In this document: piece by piece, positions 1 through 11,131 of the stretch
Layout of the letters: every line of letters starts with the position of its first letter
How positions within the stretch are numbered: the first letter of the stretch is position 1
Assembly: GCF_001949145.1 (NCBI RefSeq)
Contig: NW_019091421.1
Coordinates: 970,206-1,030,205, forward strand
Direction of reading: 5' to 3'
Length of the DNA stretch: 60,000 nt
Source of the DNA: Acanthaster planci
Lineage: Eukaryota > Echinodermata > Asteroidea > Valvatida > Acanthasteridae
The notes under the pieces: generated by a model
What the model was told of the DNA's origin: nothing
What the model saw: only the letters and a program-made list of their open reading frames with translations
Databases searched by the model: none
Position numbers and translations under genes: made by a program

Positions 1-99
1 ATTCAGGTACCTCTTAATTTGGAGACACATTTTGTTTGCGCAAAAACAAGTAACTAGTACTGAATTTACACACAGGCCTGATTACAAACTGTCTGTCCG

Positions 100-1479
100 A
101 TGGAGACCACTGTAGATGAGACACTGATTACGACTGGCACGGAGACTAGTGTCGTCCAACATGAGATCGAAACATTTGGATGGCAAAATGGCAGTGTTTT
201 GTTGTTGAGTAGCACTGTCTCTTCCACCGACGGATTTCCTTATACTGAACATAGCAACGACAATTATGACCATCACACTAATTCCAGTATGCGAGCGAAT
301 TTGTCGACCGATTACCCTACGATTCTACCTGAACCACACGAAATCCCGCCATATCTCGTTCTCAAAATTGTCCTCTGTACAGTCTTTCTCCTGGCAACAT
401 TCTTCGGCAATGCCTTAGTTCTCTACGCCTTTTTCACTACGAAGAAGCTGCGGACGTACACCAACTATTACATCGTGGGTTTGGCGTTGTCCGACTTGGT
501 CAGTGGTGGCATCCTTCCTTTACTGGAGAATATTCTTTGGTTTCTCGGTTATTGGCCATTCAGCGAGGGTATATGTGCTGCTGTCATGTACTTAGTTCAC
601 GTTTTCCTTGAAATTACGTTCTTGATGACTTTGGTTATCTGCTTCGACAGATTCCGCGCTCTGTACATGCCACTTAAACACTTAAAGGAGAAAACGCTAA
701 GGCACGCGTGTTTCATGATATCCTTGGCCTACGTCATACCACTGTTTATTTGGACGCCTTTGATCATTATTTTTCCGTATACTGGACTCACAGTGCGGAT
801 ACGACCACCAATATGCCAAGGATCCTATGGTGATCATCCTCCCTTGCTGATAATAGCGATTCTGGCCTTGTCTTGGATCCCAATGGCGATCACCATACTC
901 CTGTACGCCCTTGTCTACAGCGCTGTCATCCGCAAAGGTATCAACAGGAAACGTGGTATCGGTGAAGAGGTAAGCTCAGACTTCAGATCCGAGCAGCCAG
1001 CATCTCAGAGAGCGTGCAACAGTGGAGACGGGAAGCTTGGTGAAAAGAGTTATCGTCTAAATAAGGAACTCGCCTCGAAAGCTGAAACAACTGAGCAACC
1101 AACAGATTCTGAACAGCCACCACCTAGAGATGAGGTATTCAGCATATCCGCTGGAATGTCTGCAGGGCTCAACAACCCCGCTTACGAGCACACCGAGGAA
1201 GTTGACTATCACCACAGTGACAACACTACTGCAAACAAGCCTGATGTGACCACAGCAGCGACAGCGGCCACGACATCGGGCAACTTGGGGAAACGGCCCG
1301 GCTTGTTGATGCGTTCGAGGCTCTCTAAACGGGAACGTCACTTGGCCAATCTTCGGGCGACTCGCACTTTAACGTACATCCTGATAACTACAGTGGCTAC
1401 GGCAGCGCCTTGGTCCGTGTTTGCGTTTTGGGGAGCCGTTTCTCCGCAAACATTTCCGATTACAAAGAATCCGCTCAGG
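100..1479 (+). CDS. Receptor A: muscarinic-like orphan class A GPCR, exon 1 (TM1-TM6), 3' exon not found
   Basis: This exon encodes 460 residues of a plasma-membrane seven-helix receptor. An in-frame TAG at 55-57 precedes the ATG, so 100 is the first usable start. The extracellular N-terminus is about 88 residues with N-glycosylation motifs (N30, N61, N67). TM1 has N104 (1.50), TM2 has D132 (2.50), TM3 begins with C159 (3.25) and ends in DRF around R184, ECL2 has its partner Cys, and TM5 has Pro and Tyr in the muscarinic-like spacing. ICL3 is long and charged and contains NPAY (residues 359-362). TM6 ends the exon. The donor is AGG|GTAGGT at 1479/1480, phase 0; the frame runs on to a stop at 1597-1599 only by reading into the intron. 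The TM4, TM5 and TM7-junction patterns align best with muscarinic receptors. The aminergic Asp3.32 is Val166, so the ligand is unknown. No TM7 exon is visible before the next paralogue; it may lie in the N run at 3758-3890 or be lost. G-protein coupling is inferred from the family. Confidence 0.85.
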
Positions 1480-2571
1480 GTAGGTGTTCTTCCTCACATT
1501 GTACTTTTGGTTTGGTTCGGTTTCAGATTTGGTAGGATAGATTTACTACCACATCAAGTGACAAGAATCCGCTCTTCCACTAGCGGTACTGATTATTAAT
1601 TATTTCATGCACCACAAGCGTGTAATCCATGGGCGTGGGTGTGGCCTTATGATCCCCTGAACCGGTATTTTTAATCCTTGACGCCCAACAGGAAGAAGTG
1701 CCATCAAAAGAACTTATGAATACACTCTCTCTCGATGCTTCTTACCAAAACCCCCGTTTTATTGTACACACCTAGCCATAACCTGACCAAACTCTGCTGG
1801 ATTTCAACCAGACTTGGCATACAGAATGTTTGTAAATGCCTCTTCTTCCGATCTGGAAATCCCCAAACTATTTGAGAGTGGCAGTTATTCTAAAGTTTGG
1901 ATTTTCCCCGATGCAACAAAGAAGCCAAACAAGATCATAATAAGAAGCAACTAAACATGTTTGATTTAGTGAGAATGTTACACTTGGCATGTACAGATTA
2001 AAGTAACAAAGAAAATGCTGATTTGAACTAGTTTATAATGATAAAGATAAAGAATCAAGAAAAAGATCTTGTATGAACAAGATGATTTTACGGGCGAGAG
2101 CTTGGCAGGCACTACGGTGAAGAATGCTAGACTCCACAGGTGGCGGAAAAACAGTTCAGTCCTTGTGAGCTGCGACGGGGCCAAAGACTACGTCGAATAA
2201 GTTCGACCGGGCTCGAGACGAAACGGCGAGGGTGTGATAAACGTCACAAATACGGGACTTGATATCCCACAAACTGGAACTGGATTCAGTTAACAAACTG
2301 TCTCTTCTGGAACAAGATTCTGCTTTGCACTTCACTTGGTCTGGATGAACTTTTCTATTAAATGTCTAGCATACGCTAGATAACTGGAAATGTCCTCAGC
2401 TTACAAGAAATTTCCCGGACGTATAACAAGAATATTCTGGAGTAGACTGAGGTCATTCACTGTGGCCTGGGGCCCAACGCTGGTCAAAAACATAATCGTG
2501 CGCAGTACCGTTACATAATTTGTCACATGTTAACTGTCTGTACACCCATACATGTTCATAACACTCTTTCA

Positions 2572-2870
2572 GGGGCGTAGGCTGGTTTGCCTCCCCCCGG
2601 GGGTGCGATTTTCAAGAAAGTGGAACTCCAACTTCAAGTATTTAAACGGGGAAGGTAAGTGCGCACGTGAAAAGCAGATTGTCCCAGATGCATGTACATA
2701 TATTTGCTATGTTACGTTCGGTCATCGCGTATCAAAAACCCACGTACTCTCACCTTTATAAAATAACGTACTACTGAATGGTTGAAAAAAATGAAAACAT
2801 GAACACCTGAAGCGAAACTCTCGGGGGGGGGGTGCGTCCGCAGCGCAGCTCCCTCCCAGCCTACGCCCTT
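2572..2870. mobile_element. hAT-like MITE, about 300 bp
   Basis: The ends are terminal inverted repeats: GGGGCGTAGGCTGG at 2572 and its near complement CCAGCCTACGCCC ending near 2868. They are flanked by the direct repeat TCTTTCA at 2565-2571 and 2872-2878, which extends to an 8-bp duplication with one mismatch. TIRs of this CAGGGGCG type with 8-bp target duplications are typical of non-autonomous hAT elements. There is no transposase frame inside. The inner edges are poly-C/poly-G rich (near 2591 and 2823). Confidence 0.7.
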
Positions 2871-3161
2871 GTCTTTCATCCCTATGTTACCAGCTCTGAG
2901 TTGCCGTTGAAATCAGCAGTAGAGGACAACAGCGCCAAAAAAATTTCAAATATAATTGAACTGGAGTCTACCGATTTGAAATACAGTGACTTTTCGCCAA
3001 AATATGATTACCGACTTTGTGCCCAATTTCCGGACACCATCTTCTTGCTTTTATAATGGAGTTGCATTTCAACAGTGGTGGCATTTCGTGACAGTTCTAT
3101 GTGAAAAGGGTCAAGGTGTATAGCAAAGTAGCACTTTTATATATGTTCAGTACACCCCGTT

Positions 3162-4230
3162 GTGCGTTGTTCGTCGTCCGTCGTGCGTCGCCCATCAAAT
3201 GGGTTGCATAGGACCTGCAGAAGCTGGGGTTTAACAAATGACAATGTGATGATTCCATTCACTCCTTAGGATCTTTTCCAATAAGGCTAGTAAAAATCCC
3301 ACCTGCAGTACTAGTCCCATAATTAATGCCAATAATGCTAGACTACCCCTGCCCCTTGACAAGAAAATGTCGCCTTTCTGAGAATTCAACCGAGTGTTTT
3401 TGGGGGAAACACATTTTCAGCCAAAATGTTCTGGCCAACTTATCCACAGTCTAATTCTAATTGCATACTGTAAAAACGTGTCGACTTGTTTTCATCCAAT
3501 TCTAGAAAGAAATCTGCCAACCGATACAGATATTCCATTTTGTCCTCTCAATTTCACCTTGAAATACAGAAATACTAGACAGTGCTGTGGATAAATGTGC
3601 TTAAATGTATTGTCAGGGGGCAATTAACACTTGGTTTAAGTTTCAGAAATTGTGACGTGTTGGTTTTTGTGGGTGTGTATGCCATGGTGGATAGACCAAT
3701 GAGAACAGGTTGTCCAGCATATCAGCATTATTTATTGGGCAAGTAACCTTACTGTTTNNNNNNNNNNNNNNNNNNNNNNNNNNNNNNNNNNNNNNNNNNN
3801 NNNNNNNNNNNNNNNNNNNNNNNNNNNNNNNNNNNNNNNNNNNNNNNNNNNNNNNNNNNNNNNNNNNNNNNNNNNNNNNNNNNNNNNNNNCGTCTAGAGT
3901 AACTAAGTTATCGAGAAAAACAATCTACCCTAACAAAAGTCTATTTTGTTAATTTATTTATGTAACAAAAAATGGTATTATTTCATATACACGTTACTTA
4001 ACCGATGTCAGGATATTATTTCTTCTTTAAAGTGGGGTTCGGCGCAACTGCAAAAACGAATACATGTACATCTTCTAGTTCTATTGCTAAAATGAGAGTC
4101 AGGCATGGTGGATCGATCAAACAAGGACATGTACATGTGGAACGATCAAGGGTCAAAGTTAAAAATACCACTGCGCAATCTTGACAAAAAAACACGGGCG
4201 ACGCACGACAGACGACGCACGACAGGCAAC
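3162..4230. repeat. Inverted CGTCGTGCG-rich segments flanking about 1 kb
   Basis: 3162-3193 and 4196-4230 carry the same GTCGTGCGTCG-type sequence in opposite orientation. They could be the ends of a degraded transposon or two independent insertions of one short repeat. The same motif forms the arms of the element at 40944-41220. The N gap lies between them, so the interior cannot be read. Confidence 0.4.
3758..3890. other. Assembly gap (133 N)
   Basis: This is a run of 133 undetermined bases. It lies about 2.3 kb after the receptor A donor site, close to the distance at which the TM7 exons of B (2.8 kb) and D (2.4 kb) occur. The missing 3' exon could therefore be inside it, but the real gap length is unknown. 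Confidence 0.99.
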
Positions 4231-4329
4231 GGCAGATATGGAAGTCTGTATGTAGCGCCCAAGGCAATTTGAGTTCAGCTCGATTCCCGTAATGTTTGTC
4301 TGAACCGAGTGTAAACCTTTTCTACATTC

Positions 4330-4505
4330 GGAGTGTATTTGGACCGTGCAGAGGCACCCCAAGAGTGTTCATTTTGCTGGTTGCGATGTAGCTGCAACGC
4401 TTGCGTTTCATAGTCGTTCGTTATAACCGGCGATGCGCAGTTACCAAAGGAACCCCCGTTTCGAGGAAACGTGCGCCCTCTTTGGTCCAGCGCGGAGCCC
4501 ACAAG
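4330..4505 (+). repeat. Dispersed repeat family 1, copy a (internally deleted)
   Basis: It shares blocks with copies at 20368-20570, 20745-20920 and, on the other strand, 37490-37710: a GAGCAG..GCACC start, GTTCATTTTG, TTTCATAGTCGT and a GTGCCCTCTTTGGTC end. This copy lacks part of the segment after GCACC. No protein-coding content is conserved between copies. Confidence 0.55.
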
Positions 4506-4899
4506 TGGGACTGGATGACAAAGAAGCAATGCATTTTATGCACAATCCTGCGGAAGACGTGTCCGCAAAACACACTTGTAAGTTTCTACCATAGGCTAAT
4601 ATATACTCAAAATCAATCCATCTTCTTTTCTCATAGTGGTGAAGATTGAAGATTTGGAGTAATTTTATCCACAAAAATTTAATTTGAAAGTTTACAAGAA
4701 AAGATGATTTGGGCAGTCCCTCTAGTGAAATCAGTTTCTGGTTTGATCTATGATCGTGGATATCAATGGGCTAGTATTGGCTCTTCAAGATTTGAAGTTC
4801 ATTAATTTCATCCCTCTTTAACTATTCAAGGTCATTAGCCTAAAGTAACTGGTTACCTTTTAGGAAAACATTTAAGGGTAATTTTCTTGCTTCCAAAAG

Positions 4900-6193
4900 A
4901 TTTCGATTTGCAGTGAAAACATATTGCATGCTATAAATCTATACAAGACCTGATTAGCAGGCACTAAATTACGTTTAGAAGAAAAATATGACTGGATCAG
5001 TTCCCCCATTATGGGTTCATGAATAAATTGCATGGTGTGCTTGTTTCCGATTCCAGGATGCAGTGAGAATGCCGAAAAGGTTTATATTACGCGTGGGAGT
5101 AGTAGTATGCTAGATTTAGCATTTTGGTAGATCAACATGGTTCTGTGGCGATTGGATAAGAACATGAATGCATTAGAAAGGACAGTTAAAAAAGTTGGAT
5201 GTGTCTGAATTGATAAAACGATACCCAGATTTCAGAATTCCTAGCTAATGTCTTTAAAGGAAGAGGACATGCTGGTGGTTTTGTTTGTTTTGCTCTCATT
5301 TGTTTTGGTTTTGGTTTAATTTGTTGACAATGCCTCCACAAGCCGTCATTGGTCGTTGTCAATCTGTCCTATTTTGACTGGGGTATCTTTTCTGGCCCTG
5401 GGGACTTGTGTAAGAGGATCTTCATTTGCCAAACACACTTTTATGCCAAAGCAAACGTAACCACGTCGTGTGCGTAGGTAGTACAGATCAAGTGGATTAA
5501 TGTAAGCGAATAATATGTTAGGGCTTCGCGTAGGATGACCTCCTGAGGAATACAGGGAACCAGCAATTACACGAGGAAAATGCCATCCCCAAATGCATGG
5601 GTGTAAAATATGGCTTGAAAGGATGCCTGCGTTACCATGTTAAAAAATGAAAGTCACAAACACTGTGGTTTGAGAAAAGAGGACAGAAAAAGATTTCTCC
5701 TGTGTCTATTCTGCATTTTATCCTGAAACACCGGACTCCGCAGAGGAAATCAACAAGGAATTTTGTGACGAAGAGAAACAACATTCCCTATAAGGCCTAC
5801 GCCGATCGCCTTTAATGCCTATGTGTAACAATCCCTTATCTGATTGATATGAGAGTTATTAAGGTGGGCAGTTTTTTATTCTTCAAAATTGGAGCACGAC
5901 CGCTCGGCGAATCAGTCGCTGTATAGTTTGTTCCCAGATACATGCGACAGTTACATAGGTCGACATTGAATATGTGTGTCTCAAGACATACCTGTCTGGC
6001 AAACGTTCTAAGGGGCCAACTGTCTTAACGTCATGGACACTGTGTGTCACCTTCTTGATTGAAGGAGTTTTATCACCGCTGCCACTCGTGTGTTTTGTGA
6101 CTGTCTTAGATGAGGGAAACGTCTGTCTGCGAAAAGCCAACTTTGTAGTTTCTTATCTCAATTCCTTTTGGTTATATGAACTATTTTATCCAA
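4900..6193 (+). repeat. Duplicated 5' flank of the pseudogene (paralogous to 8830-11131)
   Basis: The segment aligns collinearly with DNA upstream of receptor B. Examples are the block around 5055 and 8980 (GATGCAGTGAGAAT), the block around 5520 and 10000 (GCTTCGCGTAGGAT) and the block around 5732 and 10652 (GGACTCCGCAGAGGAAAT). The B-side copy has several hundred extra bases, mainly between about 10190 and 10620. This shows that the tandem duplication copied several kb of upstream DNA with the receptor. Confidence 0.75.
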
Positions 6194-6500
6194 TGGAGGC
6201 CACTGTAGTTGAAGGGCTCAACACAACTGTCAATGAGGCTAGTGTCGTCCAACATGAGACTGTAACTCCAAATGGCAAAACGACAGCGTTACGTTGCTGA
6301 ACAGCACTGTTTCATTTACTATCAGACCTCTTCAAGCTTATCTTTAGTACAATGAAAGTTATGATGACTATGCCGCCAATTCCAGTATGCGAGCAAACTT
6401 GTCGACTGAATACCCTACGATTCTGCCTGAACCACACCAAATCCCGCCAAATCTTGTTCTCAAAGTTGTGCTTTGTACAGTCTTTCTTTGGCAACAGAAA
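6194..6500 (+). pseudogene. GPCR pseudogene, N-terminus to start of TM1
   Basis: It is a close relative of receptor B from its ATG at 6194 (MEATVVEGL) to the start of TM1. Relative to B it has a one-base deletion near 6270 that shifts the frame and reaches a TGA at 6298-6300. A TAC-to-TAG type stop occurs in the original frame near 6345. At about 6490 the homology breaks inside TM1 (VFLLA becomes VFLW) and the following sequence is unrelated. TM2-TM7 are absent. The upstream frame from 5974 is open into this ATG, whereas B has an in-frame stop at 11117-11119, so that upstream openness is not evidence for a longer N-terminus. It is a dead tandem copy. Confidence 0.85.
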
Positions 6501-8830
6501 TTAAGGATATTTTCGAATTTTGATGAATGTCAGGAAATTTGCAAAGAGAATCAATCAATACGCACAATCAAAATCTGCGTTTACTGGCGACGGTATATAC
6601 TCGAGAATGCAGGAAATCGGTCCGGCAAATTTAGGGCAGTCTCGAGAAACTTACGAAATGGGTGGAATTTCTCCCTCGTTATCTACGTACCTGTGGCGGC
6701 TACAGGGCCTAAGGAATTTTGAAAAAATGTTGGTATCTTTGGGCCTTGGCACCAGACTCAGACCTACCATACTGCCGTATTTCAAACCCAGGAAATGGTT
6801 GCCCCCGTTAAGTAGCTTCGAAGCATGAATGGCTAATGGCTGGAGACCTTTTGGTGAAGTCGTTAGACATGTACAGCATATCATTATCATTTAAATATGT
6901 TGTACCTAATGCCGTAAGTGGAATTTCTGTGAAACCGACGAACAACAAACGACTGAGATGGACGTTATCAGGATTTTTTTCCATATAGGAATGGGGCAGA
7001 AGTTTTCACAAAGGATGGGCGGGGCAAAATTCTCCTCAATAGCAAACCGATATTCCTTAATGTTGGAAGGGGCCATTCTGAGGCATTTTAAAGCAAAGTC
7101 CATTCCACTCCTCTTTTGTCTTTCCTTGGTTTATTATTTATTATTTAAGTTTTCGTTTTTTTCGGGTTTGGGTTGACGAGGCATACTCTAGCCCCCCTGA
7201 CGCCCAGGCTTTCTAAACGACTTGCCGCGAAGTCCAGAGCGCTTGATTCCTATATACATGTATTGTGAAGTCTGATAAGCGTTCCATTTCTGTGTATACA
7301 CCGTCAGAATAAAGGCCTAGGCGACGTCATGACTTCCTGTGCACCTATGTGTGGAAGCGTTAAAAGTACACAACTAACATCTCTCATTTTCTGCTGAGGT
7401 TTTAGAATTAACAAAGTATTATTGAAATGTGGATTTTACTTTGACGACTCTCGCACGCCCCAAGGACATATTTTCCCCTTTATTCATGTAATGACAGGCC
7501 ATCTCTATATATAAGGAGGTCCACTTTAATTATCAGTTTAAGAATGCCAAGGAAACGGAAGTCGGGAAGATAAGAGAGTCAACAAGTAATTGTCTCAGTT
7601 ACACAGAGTTTTATTTCACATTAACTTTTGGGGTTCAAAATGTCCAGGTTTGATTACAATTAAATATGATTCAAGTCCTTTAAAACCAAGTTCCTATATT
7701 TCTGTATTATTCTTAAGCTTATAATTATATTGCTATTCTCTTATATTCCCCCGATTCGTTTATTCCCCCATTCCCCCGAATGCCAGGTCAGTGTGCTGAC
7801 TTGGCCCCATGGTGGCACTTAATAATGAATAGCGTGTGGGGTAAAGATCGAAACCCAAGTGTAAAACATCATGAGTCGCCATACAAACAGTTGAAGCACA
7901 ACACGTGCGCATCACGTAAAACATTCACAATCGAGATGGTAAATATTTACTCCAAAAATCACACATTAAGCGATTTGCTATGACTCCAATATTCATCAAG
8001 TCGAGTCAGACACTAGGACCTCAGAGATTGAGAAGATAAAGAGAATACAAATCAGCTATTACGAAGTCAAAAGTTACATTTCTTGGCGACATGTCGATTA
8101 CAAGATACTCAATCTGCGGTGCCCACGCTGGAAAGGAAGAGTACACACCCCAACTGCACTAGGGGGCTGGGCGGCGTACCAAATAAACTACGGTGACCCC
8201 TAAACCACGCTTCTCTACATTCATAAATACCATAAGCAGTATAGCTTTTCCTATTGGTTGACAGCCCATCGTTCTGCCGGTCTTAAACGGTTGACAAAGC
8301 ACGAGCTGGCTGATCTTCAATACTTTTCCAGTGTCACATAAAATTTCTTTGCTTATGAAATCTGGTCCAATTGTCATACTGGCTGGACGGTCGGAATCTT
8401 CACTCAAGTTTGTTTACGTTTTATTTGCGTAGGTCCTACCACTAAGTCCACATTTTGGAGTCCCAAATTCACTCTACTAACTCACTTCGTTCTGTGTTAC
8501 CCACGCAGTGCGCGCCAAACTAGCCGATCTCCAGTTAAGGAGTTTCTTTGTGATCCTTTGCGAGAAGCATACTCATAACATGGCCAGAGGGGGCCAGAGG
8601 GGGCCAGAGGGGGCCAGAGGGGTTTGGGGGGAAAATAGAAGTGAAAATTGTCGAGCAATCATGTTGAGAATCTGAAACTAGCGTAAGTTGTTCCAACGTT
8701 TTGTTTCAAAAGGTATATGGGACAAATACTTGCTTAGCCGGTCTTAAACGTTTGTTTGAGACTGGATCAGGACAATGGACGCATTATGGCATGAGCCGAA
8801 GATGAGAAAAAGATTTATTCACTTATTAAG
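6501..8830. other. Intergenic DNA between pseudogene and duplicated flank
   Basis: No supported gene. The AT-rich sequence contains only short chance frames, for example at 6958-7176 and 8159-8407 (minus). A 10-bp tandem repeat lies at 8582-8621. A target-site signature at the 6490 breakpoint, which would indicate insertion rather than deletion, is not obvious. Confidence 0.5.
8582..8621. repeat. G-rich decamer tandem repeat, 4 units
   Basis: GGCCAGAGGG is repeated four times exactly, followed by GGTTTGGGGGG. Four or more G-runs of three or more make a G-quadruplex on this strand plausible. Exact identity between units indicates a young or slippage-prone array. Confidence 0.9.
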
Positions 8831-11131
8831 ATATTTTTTGCATACTATGGATCCATGTGTGAAGTTGATGAGCAGGTACTTAAAACCTTTTAGAAGAAAA
8901 ATAAACTATGACTGGTTCACTTCCCTCATAGCATAATAGCTTTAAGCATAAATGCAGGGTTTGCTTGCCATCCAATCCCATGATGCAGTGAGAATATGAA
9001 ATGGTTTACTCTAAGCGTGAGGGTAAGTATTTAGCTTTCTAACAAATCAACATGGCTGTACGGTGGCTCCACATGAAAACAGTAAACTTTCATTAGAAAA
9101 GGACAAATCACAAAACATCGGATGTGAGTTGGTGAGGCGATACCTGCACGGCGGATTTCATAATTCACTAAGCTATAGCGTCTTTCAAGGGTAGCTGCAA
9201 TCAATTTGTTTCATTACATTCCTTCAAAATGAACCCTTGTGTCTTAGTAAAGCTTTTTTCAACTTTTGTTTCACTGTTTTAAAGAGCATTTTACAGCCTT
9301 TTTTGTTTAGATGCGTAGTACTTCCATATACATTCGTAAAACTGTGATGTCATAACAGGAAGAAAGCTTCTATATTGCATTGGTTTGTACACAAAAAGGT
9401 CCTGCATTTTGTAAATTTTACTCGACTAAATTTCTCTTCTTTGCTGATTCATTTTTGCAAATGAGCAGAGCAATAATCAAGCTTCATCTCTTTATCAGAA
9501 ATGTTTTCAGTAAGTAAATTCTGGGTCCACAATTTGAACAGGTAAACCTATGTACTAAATCATGCCTTCCCTGAATGACATCACATCAACGGCGCCTCAG
9601 TGGTCCTGGAAGCATGGGTAATTTTTAAGTGTTTAAAGAAGTGCACATTGCAATGCATTTAAGCAAATAGAAATGTAACAGAGTTTCCATACGTTGAAGA
9701 AGGGTACAAATTTGAAGAAAAACGTGTCTAAGAGATATTCCTTGCAGCAACACTTTAAGCGAAGAGAACTCGGTGTACCGCTATTTGCTATAGTTTTTGT
9801 TTGATGACAACGCCAGCAGACGCCCGTACGGTCGTTGTTACAACGCCTATATTTTACTCAGGTTATCACTGCTGACTCCAGGAACATGTGTAAGAGGATC
9901 TTCGTTTGCAAAATGTAATTTGGGTCCAAGACAGATGTGACCACATTGTAAGTGTAGGTGGTTGCATTCTGAATAGCTTTATGCGTGCACAATAAGAGCT
10001 TCGCGTAGGATAACCTCTTGGGGAATACAGAGCATCGGCAATTAAACAAGAGGGAAAAAAAGTATCTCAAAATTTATACGGCTTGAAAGCATCTCTGGAT
10101 TACCCGTGCAAAAATGGTAAAAGTCACACAACACTGCGGTTTGAGAAGATTGGACAACTAAAGTTCCCTCCCATGTCACGTGTTGGTTTCAACTGACCAA
10201 TTGGATGGCAAAATTTGACTGGGATTGGCGCAAATAGGCGAAGTTACAGTCGTCTACTATTTCGACTATTCTTTTAAAAAGCCGCGCATACGAAATGCTG
10301 GCTTGAAGATAGTTGTGGAGTACACGAGCCAAAACAAAGTCAGCGGACTCGGTGATCCGGCTGTATGGACGTTTGTCCCCTTCGGCCACTGATCAGACCA
10401 GCTTGTTCACCACGCAACTGAGAGGTAATACTATCTGCAGGTAATAGGTCTAGCAAACTAACAACAGAAGCACGAGTTCCAACGCTAAATACGTCCGGAC
10501 ATTTCGCAGTACGGCACACACTCCCTGCATGCGACCGGCATCAGCAGTCAACTGAGCTTCGCACTAATATTTTGGTGGAGCTGATAGGGAAGTGTTGCAT
10601 GAGGAAAACATTTATAATATTGTTCCTGTTCTGCACTTCAATCCGAAAAACCGGACTCCGCAGAGGAAATAAACAAGGAATTTGTGCCAAAGAGAAACAA
10701 CATTTCCTATACACCGATCGCCTTTAATGCCTATGTGTAACAATTCTTTATCTGATTGAAATGAGAGTTATGTGAAGGTGAGCAGTTTCTATTCTACAAA
10801 ATTGAAGCACGACTGCTCGGTGATTCAGTCGCTGTAGGCCTATAGTTTGTTCCCAGATACGTGTGGCAGTCATAGCAGGAAGTTCGACAGTATGAATATA
10901 TGTGTCTCAAGACCAGAGCAAACGTCCTAGGGTGCCGACTGTCTTAACGTCATGGACACTGTGCGTCACCTTTTTGATTGAGGGAGCTTTGTTACTGCTG
11001 TTATCTTTGTATTACAGCACTGCCACTAGTGTGTTTTGTGACTGCCTTAGATCAGGGACACGCCTGTCTGAGCAAAACCAATTTTGTAGTTTCTTATCTC
11101 AATGCTTTTTGTTATATGAACTATTTATCCA
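8830..11131 (+). repeat. Duplicated 5' flank of receptor B (paralogous to 4900-6193)
   Basis: This is the second copy of the flanking duplication. The last 250 bases (about 10880-11131) match 5945-6193 closely, including the segment encoding VPTVLTSWTLCVTFLIEG in one frame. That frame is not continuous with the receptor ATG and carries different indels in the two copies, so I read it as 5' untranslated or promoter DNA. It probably holds the receptor promoter, but no clear TATA box or initiator can be assigned. Confidence 0.7.

Larger units (their letters stand above)
1480..5700. other. Intron of receptor A and/or intergenic DNA, no supported exon
   Basis: No convincing coding exon is visible. 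I looked for the TM7 exon (an NPxxY-encoding stretch behind a pyrimidine tract) and did not find it. The stretch contains a hAT-like MITE (2572-2870), CGTCGTGCG-rich inverted segments (3162-3193 and 4196-4230), the assembly gap (3758-3890) and one copy of a dispersed repeat (4330-4505). From about 4900 it aligns with DNA upstream of receptor B. Short frames here have no recognisable domain. Confidence 0.6.

Noticed and set aside
970-971. Strong donor GAG|GTAAGC inside ICL3 of receptor A (also 12008-12009 in B)
   Set aside because: No good acceptor follows in frame, and the open frame through ICL3 is conserved between A and B, so an intron here is unlikely; an alternative splice form is not excluded.
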